DNA from: Methanobacteriaceae archaeon
Lineage (GTDB): Archaea; Methanobacteriota; Methanobacteria; Methanobacteriales; Methanobacteriaceae
Assembly: GCA_030656015.1 (NCBI GenBank)
Contig: JAUSNX010000014.1
Location: 186,001-250,000, forward strand
Direction: 5' to 3'
Length of the DNA stretch: 64,000 nucleotides
Below the pieces are notes generated by a model. It worked only from the letters and a program-made list of their open reading frames with translations, was not told the origin of the DNA and did not search any database. The stretch's first letter is position 1; the number at the start of each line of letters is the position of its first letter. Made by a program: the position numbers and the translations under genes. This document shows, piece after piece, positions 58,363-64,000 of the stretch.

Positions 58363-58890
58363 CTATCCCAATTTACTCAACCAGTTCATAAGATTGTTTT
58401 TTGCATCACTTACACGAGCACCATGTAGTGCCAATCCATCTAAAATCGTTGTTTTGGGGCAAAGTTTTGCAATATCTTTTGCACTGTGGCCTAAACCACT
58501 CCCTTCATGTGTACAAAAAGGAATAATGGTTTTCCCAGAAAAGTCATATTCTTCCAGGAATGTAAAAACTGGCAGAGGCATGGTTCCCCACCAGTTAGGA
58601 TAACACAAGAATATCACACCATAATCATCCATATTTTCTACATGATTAGAAATCTCGGGCCTGGCATCCTCATGCAGTTCTTTTTGTGCCACCTCTGTGG
58701 TTTCGGTATAATCTTCTGGATAAGGATTTACAGGATCAATATGGAAAAGATCAGCCCCAGTTATTTCCTGAATCATATTGGCCAATATTTCAGTGTTACC
58801 AATGGGCAGATTCACAATCTTTCCACCAATATAGTTATTGCCTGCATGTGAAAAATAGGCTATCAAAGATTTTTCTTCTTTTAAATTCAT
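58363..58890 (-). CDS. flavodoxin (flavodoxin_4 type)
   Basis: The 175-residue protein has SLIAYFSHAGNNYIGGKIVN then GNTEILANMIQEITGADLF at the FMN phosphate site, IFLCYPNWWGTMPLPVFTFL at the isoalloxazine site and PFCTHEGSGLGHSAKDI, the group-4 flavodoxin pattern. GGGGCAAG precedes the ATG. It is the only intact gene in a stretch of decayed ones (56.7-59.5 kb). It probably transfers electrons to flavoenzymes or reduces small molecules; no partner is visible. Confidence 0.9.
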   Translation of the reverse strand: MNLKEEKSLIAYFSHAGNNYIGGKIVNLPIGNTEILANMIQEITGADLFHIDPVNPYPEDYTETTEVAQKELHEDARPEISNHVENMDDYGVIFLCYPNWWGTMPLPVFTFLEEYDFSGKTIIPFCTHEGSGLGHSAKDIAKLCPKTTILDGLALHGARVSDAKNNLMNWLSKLG

Positions 58891-58977
58891 ATTTCTTGCC
58901 CCACATTATCTTGCTTAATCTTTTAGGAGTTCTAAATAATATCTGCTTGGAAATGTGTTATTGTGGCTGTTATTTGA

Positions 58978-59142
58978 TTATTCCCTGTTAAAATTGGTGT
59001 GGATAGTTTCTTCCTTCTCAGGGAGCAGTACCCCAGCCTTCACTCCTGCCTCTTGGCACTTTAAAAACCAATCCATATTCTTGGCAAGCACACAAATGGT
59101 CTGCAATCCTTCCAAGTCTTTTTTAATAATTATCTCTAACAT
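58978..59142 (-). pseudogene. NADPH-dependent FMN reductase-like, C-terminal remnant
   Basis: A 54-codon frame starts with a chance ATG and reads IKKDLEGLQTICVLAKNMDW, FLKCQEAGVKAGVLLPEKEE and TIHTNFNRE. This matches the C terminus of methanogen flavodoxin/FMN-reductase-like proteins (LGENMAWLLK, IxTNFIR). The FMN-binding part is absent, there is no SD, and the end of a cupin remnant lies 11 bases upstream. Confidence 0.65.
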
Positions 59143-59153
59143 CCATATTATAA

Positions 59154-59551
59154 TTATTTAAATTTATTATATACTTCATCAATTACCGGTTCCAGTCATT
59201 CTGCTGGGCTTCATTAGCATATTTTCAATGAAAAATATGTACAACCCAACTGTCATGTGCTAAGCCATGCCAGCTTTTTACGTTAGAGAAGATCTTTACC
59301 ATCCCTTGCATGAAGTTCTTGTGTCGGCTTCCTTCCTCAGAATAGTAGCCGAGTTCACCAGTCGCTACAGATTATGTCCACCAGGGTGCTTATACAAGGT
59401 TGGGATGGCTCGGGTTCAAAGTTTACATTAATTATGGGACAATTGAATTCATTACCACCGATTAGCAGCATATTAAGCCAAACCGTACCTGAAAAATAGT
59501 TACTGAACTTTTCCGGAAGTTTTTCTCCTTTGGGGAAGATTACAATTTCAA
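59154..59551 (-). pseudogene. cupin-domain protein, decayed
   Basis: On the minus strand IVIFPKGEKLPEKFSNYFSG, TVWLNMLL and NCPIINVNFEPEPSQP open in one frame. The metal-binding histidine segment HPGGHNL, then GYYSEEGS-like, KIFSNVKSWHGLAHDSW and LEPVIDEVYNKFK are spread over the other two frames, with several shifts and stops. This order (FPKGEKL, HPGG, HWHG, NEWLEPV) is that of small methanogen/clostridial cupins linked to carboxymuconolactone decarboxylases. It is clearly non-functional. Confidence 0.75.
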
Positions 59552-59564
59552 TAAATCATTTAGT

Positions 59565-60047
59565 TTATAGGGCTTCCACCACATCCTCCATAAATCTTAA
59601 GGTACTCTCCTCAATTTCTTGGGTTAAACTATCTAAATCACCAAAATCTGGATTTTCCACTAAAACATTTTCAACAATGGAATCTCTTCCTTTTATAGAT
59701 GAGGGAATGTGGTACTTTTCCAGGCTCTTTTTAGTAAATAGTTCCCAGTACTCTTTCTGAACATTTTTATTAGATCCTGCCAACCATACTTCAAATTTAA
59801 AGGTATCATAAATAAAAACCACAGCTATTTTCAATTTAAGACTTTTTAATGAGTCGGGAGTGAATGAAAAATAAGTCATATCCATATACCCCTGATAAAT
59901 CCCCGATACAGAATATTCCGGATATTTATTTTTTAAATAAGTTCTTAAATCCATGATATAACTCATTAATCCCCTATATGCTCCCTGTACGTGGCCCTTT
60001 TCTAACTGTTTTCTATATTCAAACATTTGTTCCCTTAATGATTCCAT
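59565..60047 (-). CDS. conserved hypothetical protein (DUF7000-like)
   Basis: The 160-residue protein has GAYRGLMSYIMDLRTYLKNK, GIYQGYMDMTYFSFTPDSLK, and IAVVFIYDTFKFEVWLAGSN, a conserved core I associate with the DUF7000 family of methanogens and Firmicutes; I am fairly but not fully sure of the number. The alternating helix/strand pattern suggests a small alpha/beta domain. The start is the ATG at 60047 after GGGGAGAT; the ATG at 60068 overlaps nothing useful and has no SD. It is intact amid broken neighbours. Function unknown. Confidence 0.7.
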   Translation of the reverse strand: MESLREQMFEYRKQLEKGHVQGAYRGLMSYIMDLRTYLKNKYPEYSVSGIYQGYMDMTYFSFTPDSLKSLKLKIAVVFIYDTFKFEVWLAGSNKNVQKEYWELFTKKSLEKYHIPSSIKGRDSIVENVLVENPDFGDLDSLTQEIEESTLRFMEDVVEAL

Positions 60048-60139
60048 ACTAAATCTCCCCATATTCATAAATTAATAATCAGGCGAATTTCGTTAAAAAT
60101 ATTATTAAACTAATTTAAATATAATACTAGTGAAAAATT

Positions 60140-60505
60140 ATGCCCCCCAGAAAAAAATTCAAAACTATAGATGAATATATTGCAGAATTTCCCGAAGATA
60201 TACAGGAAATCTTAGAAAATATGCGAAAAGTCATCCAGAAAGCAGTCCCTGAAGCAAAAGAGACCATAAATTACGGTATGCCCACTTTCAAGCTTTATGG
60301 CAACCTGGTGCATTTTGCGGCCTACAAAAAGCATATAGGATTTTGTCCAGCGCCTTCTGGGATTGAAGCATTTAAAGAAGAGATATCCGAATATAAAAGC
60401 TCAAAAGGTGCTGTGCAATTCCCCCTGGATGAACCAATCCCTTATGATCTGGTGGAGAAGATTGTTATTTTTCGGGTAAAAGAAAACTTGATGAAAAAAA
60501 GTTAA
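60140..60505 (+). CDS. DUF1801 (YdhG-like) domain protein
   Basis: The 121-residue protein has IDEYIAEFPEDIQEILENMR, VPEAKETINYGMPTFKL, HIGFCPAPSGIEAFKEEI and SKGAVQFPLDEPIPYDLVEK, the full DUF1801 pattern. The family has a small alpha/beta fold related to frataxin-like iron chaperones in some annotations, but its function is not settled. GTGAAAAATT lies before the ATG. It precedes a methyltransferase on the same strand by 45 bases and may be cotranscribed. Confidence 0.9.
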   Translation: MPPRKKFKTIDEYIAEFPEDIQEILENMRKVIQKAVPEAKETINYGMPTFKLYGNLVHFAAYKKHIGFCPAPSGIEAFKEEISEYKSSKGAVQFPLDEPIPYDLVEKIVIFRVKENLMKKS

Positions 60506-60549
60506 AACTTCCTGCCATTAATAGTATATACACGACAATAAGGTGAATC

Positions 60550-61179
60550 ATGAACAAAATTCCTTCAAAATCCATTGCAGATCATGATAAGTGGGCTGGA
60601 GATTACGATTATCTATCCTGTGAATTGGAAAACCATGCCCATGAATTAATTTTTGGATTGGTTTTCGAATATATTAATAAAGGAGAAAAGCTGCTGGATC
60701 TAGGAATTGGAACTGGCCTGGCCTCATCATTATTTCATAAAGCGGGTTTAAAGATTTATGGGCTGGATAATTCCAAAGAAATGCTGAATATTTGTCGGAA
60801 CAAAAACCTAGCCTATGATCTTAAATTATTTGACTTAAAAAAAAGCACCATTCCATATGATAACCAATTATTTGATCAAGTTATTGCTGTGGGAGTTTTC
60901 CACTTTTTCAAAGACTTGGAACGATTTTTTAAGGAATCCCACCGGATTCTTAAAGAACAGGGCATCTTTAGTTTCACAGTTAAAGATTCTGACACATTTA
61001 TATCCTGTGATGTAGATGAAGAATATAATTTGACAATTTATGGGCATTCTGAGGAATATATAGCAAAATTAATCCAGGAATATGATTTTGAACTCCTGAA
61101 AAGTTTAAAGTTTCAAACTTTTAAAGACCTATCAAAAAATGAATCTTTATCCTTTAAAGCTTATGTTTTAAAGAAATAA
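60550..61179 (+). CDS. class I SAM-dependent methyltransferase
   Basis: The 209-residue protein has the SAM loop LLDLGIGTGLASSLFHKAG (about residue 45), LDNSKEMLNICRNK, and FDQVIAVGVFHFFKDLERFF with the HRILKEQGIFSF strand. AAGGTGA precedes the ATG. This is a stand-alone Rossmann methyltransferase of the ubiE/small-molecule type; nothing identifies the substrate. The protein is intact and of normal length. Confidence 0.88.
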   Translation: MNKIPSKSIADHDKWAGDYDYLSCELENHAHELIFGLVFEYINKGEKLLDLGIGTGLASSLFHKAGLKIYGLDNSKEMLNICRNKNLAYDLKLFDLKKSTIPYDNQLFDQVIAVGVFHFFKDLERFFKESHRILKEQGIFSFTVKDSDTFISCDVDEEYNLTIYGHSEEYIAKLIQEYDFELLKSLKFQTFKDLSKNESLSFKAYVLKK

Positions 61180-61307
61180 TTAATTAAATCTATGAAGTAA
61201 TTATAACATATAAAGATTTTTTTAGTCTGATATATCATCTAGGCCATCATCATTTACAAAAAAAGAATTTAAAACCAGATAATTGTGCAAAAAGAGGTTA
61301 AAATTCT

Positions 61308-61656
61308 ATGAAAATTAAATACACTACCCTGATAGTTAATGATATGGAAGAGTCCATCAAATTCTACACCGAAGTTATGGGATTTGAAATAGGTAGCCAA
61401 TACGATCTCGGGCCAGCCGGAAACATCACTTTATTGAAAGGTGAAGGGGAAACGATGGTGGAGATCATTAAAAATCCAGTAGATGAACCAGGGCTATTTC
61501 CATAGGAATGGGAGTGGAAGACTTGAATAATACCATTAAAGAACTCAAATCTAAGGCGCCAAAATCACTATGGAACCTATGAAAATAACAGTGGGGACCC
61601 TGGCCTTCTTAGAAGATCCAAATGGGGTCCTAATAGCACTAATTGAGCATTATTAA
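61308..61656 (+). pseudogene. VOC (glyoxalase/dioxygenase fold) protein with two frameshifts
   Basis: The first frame reads MKIKYTTLIVNDMEESIKFY to DEPGLFP and stops at 61503. One missing base later, [18 protein letters not shown] continues; after another missing base (AAGGCGCC, about 61553), [20 protein letters not shown] and [12 protein letters not shown] end at 61656. The three pieces add to a normal VOC protein of about 116 residues. Two separate single-base losses in 350 bases argue for true decay. Confidence 0.85.
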
Positions 61657-61928
61657 TTCTTATTTTTAAAATAGTGTACTATCCATTTCTTTTCTTATGT
61701 AAAACAAACTCTTTTTATTTATTAATCATTAATTCAATTTAAACCTTTTTTTCTCTGCCAAATCTTTAAATCAGTAAATTTATTAATTTTTAAACTTAAT
61801 AATGGAAAATAATCATTTTTATTTAAAATTAGAGATTTAAATTGCATCTTCCAGCCCCACATTGAAAATTATTAAATGGATAAATAACAAATATATTAAT
61901 AATTTATTGCTCTAAAAAGAGGGAAAAA

Positions 61929-62348
61929 ATGCAAATTAGGCCCTATCTTAGCTTTCATGGTGAATGTCAAGAAGCAATCGAACTTTATACAAAAGCATTA
62001 ATATAGAAAAATCTGAGATTATGCGGTTTAGAGATATGCCTGAAAGTCCAGAATTCTATGCCAATATCTGATAAGCAAAAGGACTGGATTTTACAGGCCA
62101 CTTTACCATTTGGAAACAATTTTATTAGATTATCGGACAGTCCCCTGGAAATAAATGAGGATATCACCGATAGAATAGCTGTTGTGGTGGAAAGCAGTGC
62201 AGAAGTAGTAGAACAGGCCTTTAAGGTCTTAAAAGAAGAGGGCACTGCAATTATGCCCTTACAGCAAACTTTTTTCAGTCCGTCTTATGGGATTCTTCGT
62301 GACAAATTCGGCGTAATCTGGAATTTGGCTGCCATGGAAGAAGAATAG
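61929..62348 (+). pseudogene. PhnB-like VOC protein with two frameshifts
   Basis: MQIRPYLSFHGECQEAIELY starts a PhnB-type protein and stops after KALI. The next frame gives NIEKSEIMRFRDMPESPEFY, then stops. The third frame, open through SDKQKDWILQATLPFGNNFI and PLQQTFFSPSYGILRDKFGV to the end, carries the last strands with WNLA. The order is exactly that of PhnB-like proteins (about 140 residues). It has a GAGGG SD before the ATG, so it was a real gene. Confidence 0.85.
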
Positions 62349-62390
62349 AAACATTAAAAATCAATCACTGTTGCAAACCGTATAATAAAA

Positions 62391-62426
62391 AAGGCCCGAG
62401 CCATTCTAAAAGAACATACGGGCCTT
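62391..62426. terminator. GGCCC hairpin, sister of 46877-46914
   Basis: AAGGCCCG (62391-62398) pairs perfectly with CGGGCCTT (62419-62426) across a 20-base loop. It is preceded by an A-run, so the minus strand would read stem then U-run. It lies 43 bases after the PhnB-like pseudogene and 100 bases before repeat copy F, as its sister lies before copy A. It may terminate transcription of the membrane protein gene on the minus strand, which ends 168 bases to the right. Confidence 0.55.
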
Positions 62427-62490
62427 ATAGTAGTGTTAATTAAATAAAATATAGATTAATTAGTTTTTAATTTTGAATAAAATAAATCTT

Positions 62491-62531
62491 AAAAAAGAAG
62501 TCAATATTTTTGATATCATTATACTCTTAGA
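62491..62531 (+). repeat. dispersed intergenic repeat, short copy F
   Basis: AAAAAAGAAGTCAATATTTT, TGATATCATTATACTCTTAG: the start of the core, with one mismatch in the dyad (CAATAT for CGATAT). It is closest to copy C, which also has AAAGAAGTC. Confidence 0.5.
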
Positions 62532-62593
62532 TTATTTTTCTATAAATAAATTAAATAAAAAAATATATTAAAAAATAAAAGAATAATGTTGTA

Positions 62594-63883
62594 TTAAGCC
62601 ACTGGAGCATCTGTTTTTTTCGTTTCAATTTCAATTTGAGCTATTTTCTGGAGTAAAATAACTAATACAAATAAGAGAATTCCATTAATCACCAAGACCC
62701 CCGCCACAATTAATCCCGGTATGATGCCTCCCCAAATCATGGATAATCCAAAAATTATAGATACAATATTGAGCACGGTCTGAGTAACTATCATTTTTTT
62801 TACAACTGGTGGAACAACGATAGTTTCAGGGCCCTGATCTTTTTTAGAATCCTGATTTTTTATTCCATCAAATACCGGGAAAAACCGTTTTATAAGAAGT
62901 AATGCTCCTCCGAAGATATTCAAAACTCCTATAAGTATCTGAATTAAGCCCGTCAAAATTCCAGGCACGATACAAGAGACAATTCCTAATGCTGCAAAAA
63001 TAATTCCAATTATTATGAGCAGCCATGATCTTTTATATTGACCCATAGGAGTTTCTCCCAGTGCCATCATTTGTATGGCTACAATAACCAGTAAGAGCCC
63101 CAACTGACCATCTGGAGAGAATGGAACTAATCCAAAAGTCACCGGGAAAAGCAGAACCCCTAAAAGTATGAGAAGAGTCCCTACTAAAATTATTATCGCA
63201 CTGGAAAGGGGTAGAGATGTTTCTTGAAAAAAACTAAAGTGTTTAGAAGAAGTTTTTAAATCATCCGCCTTTTCTTCTTCAGGATAGATCCTTGATACTT
63301 TTTGAATGCACCACGCCAGATAAAAAAAGCTAAATCCATATATAAATAAGACCATTGCCGTTTGAAGGTTGGTAGTTATCCCCGGTATGAGAGTTATTAG
63401 ACCCGATATAATTGTAATTCCATATACCAAAGCACAAGCAGCGATTAATTGTCTCAGTGTTCCGGGTATCTTAATCCACGATTTTGCCTTTTCTTTTGAA
63501 AGAAATAGTTGTATTAGAAGAGCAATTCCCCCAGCAAAAAGAATTATTCCCACCAATATACGAACTAATTCTGATAAATAGCCAGGAATAAAACAAGAAA
63601 CCATTCCCAGAATTGCCGCCAACACCCCCATTATAATAAGGGCCCAAGATCGATTTAAATCACCAAAAGGCGTTTTCCCCATGGTTATTATTTGAAAAGA
63701 GACAATGACCAGAAAGAGTCCGTATGTACTATCGGGAGTGTATGGTAACTCCCCCGTACTGATTTTAAATAGGAGTAATCCAAAGAGGAACATGAATACT
63801 CCCAGGACAATTAAAAGTACAACTTCCATGGGAAGATCCGATTCATCACTAATTTTAGTATAATTCTGTTTTACAGGTGACAA
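62594..63883 (-). CDS. polytopic membrane protein made of two homologous halves
   Basis: The 429-residue protein has about twelve membrane segments in two similar halves (about 15-205 and 225-425). Matching marks are LPMEVVLLIVLGVFMFLFG / LPLSSAIIILVGTLLILLG, TMGKTPFGDLNRSWALIIMG / ALGETPMGQYKRSWLLIIIG, and LGMVSCFIPGYLSELVRILV / LGIVSCIVPGILTGLIQILI. The start is a TTG (63883) with GGGG ten bases upstream. A Lys-rich linker of about 20 residues joins the halves. No known transporter family is recognised; the GK/ETP-G-x-x-x-RSW loop may be functional. Confidence 0.78.
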   Translation of the reverse strand: MSPVKQNYTKISDESDLPMEVVLLIVLGVFMFLFGLLLFKISTGELPYTPDSTYGLFLVIVSFQIITMGKTPFGDLNRSWALIIMGVLAAILGMVSCFIPGYLSELVRILVGIILFAGGIALLIQLFLSKEKAKSWIKIPGTLRQLIAACALVYGITIISGLITLIPGITTNLQTAMVLFIYGFSFFYLAWCIQKVSRIYPEEEKADDLKTSSKHFSFFQETSLPLSSAIIILVGTLLILLGVLLFPVTFGLVPFSPDGQLGLLLVIVAIQMMALGETPMGQYKRSWLLIIIGIIFAALGIVSCIVPGILTGLIQILIGVLNIFGGALLLIKRFFPVFDGIKNQDSKKDQGPETIVVPPVVKKMIVTQTVLNIVSIIFGLSMIWGGIIPGLIVAGVLVINGILLFVLVILLQKIAQIEIETKKTDAPVA

Positions 63884-63909
63884 ATTAATTATTCCCCTTT
63901 AGGGTAATA

Positions 63910-64000
63910 TCAGTAGTAATTTCCGCCTTTTTCATATGCATCTCGGCGCTGTGCTGCCAATTGTAACAGAGCATTTTCTGCTTCCTGATCACCTAAGGCA
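63910..64000 (-). CDS. C-terminal fragment of an unidentified protein
   Basis: The frame is open from the right edge and reads ALGDQEAENALLQLAAQRRD then AYEKGGNYY and a TGA at 63910-63912. It is a charged helical C terminus. Thirty residues are too few to assign a family, and the gene continues outside the window. Its stop lies 26 bases before the start of the two-half membrane protein, so the two may be cotranscribed. Confidence 0.6.
   Translation of the reverse strand, partial: ALGDQEAENALLQLAAQRRDAYEKGGNYY

Noticed and set aside
58394-58991. Plus-strand frames opposite the flavodoxin at 58363-58890
   Set aside because: They shadow a clear flavodoxin with full motifs on the minus strand.
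59140-59142. ATG at 59142 as the start of a real 54-residue protein
   Set aside because: No SD; the sequence is the C-terminal end of a much longer known family, and it follows another decayed gene.
51871-62348. All frameshifts being sequencing errors
   Set aside because: Several genes also lack large parts or carry in-frame stops, and about 45 kb of core genes show no such errors; individual single-base cases may still be errors.

Overview
The window is AT-rich archaeal chromosome, very probably from a Methanobacterium-like member of the Methanobacteriales. The evidence is the gene content and order: PCNA, GINS, L44e, S27e, aIF2-alpha, Nop10 and PAC2; TFS, RpoL, Csl4, Dph2 and Hpt; then SRP54, Pus10, L21e, RpoF, DUF655 and RsmA. 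Ribosome binding sites read AGGAGGTGAT or parts of it. Species cannot be fixed from the sequence alone.

Layout. 0-19.5 kb is core information processing: two arginine tRNAs, endonuclease Q, a minus-strand block for replication, translation and transcription, and a plus-strand block for SRP, tRNA/rRNA modification and ribosome genes. 19.6-24.5 kb holds a metallophosphoesterase, three TPR proteins and a CFI-box protein. 24.8-37.9 kb mixes signalling (a PAS/GAF histidine kinase, an 8-TM histidine kinase, a GAF protein and a broken response regulator/kinase fusion) with lysA-dapF, argD, cyclophilin, two kinds of repair/sanitation enzyme and a 32-residue membrane peptide.

38.3-44.8 kb is the most unusual intact region. 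Two paralogous single-domain rhodaneses flank a same-strand run: an SdhA/FrdA-type flavoprotein, an SdhB/FrdB-type iron-sulfur protein without the HdrB-like extension of methanogen thiol:fumarate reductase, a rubredoxin fused to an FMN-dependent hydroxyacid-dehydrogenase-like domain, and a 557-residue AttH/CrtC-like (lipocalin-fold hydratase-like) protein. Together they look like a soluble redox/hydration pathway whose substrate I cannot name.

45.2-64 kb is accessory DNA: small membrane proteins, an AI-2E-family exporter, quinone-oxidoreductase-like genes, flavodoxins, a glycosyltransferase-TetR-hydrolase operon with an 18-bp palindromic operator at its TATA box, and a membrane protein built from two copies of one unit. 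At least eight broken genes lie here (MDR reductase, EFR1 ferredoxin, flavodoxin, three VOC/PhnB-like proteins, an FMN-reductase tail and a cupin). An intergenic repeat with a conserved dyad core recurs about six times between 47 and 62.5 kb, and two GGGCC hairpins lie next to copies of it.

Two genes, the PAS/GAF kinase and the TetR regulator, appear to start at AUU: family homology and a strong Shine-Dalgarno site extend upstream of any ATG, GTG or TTG.
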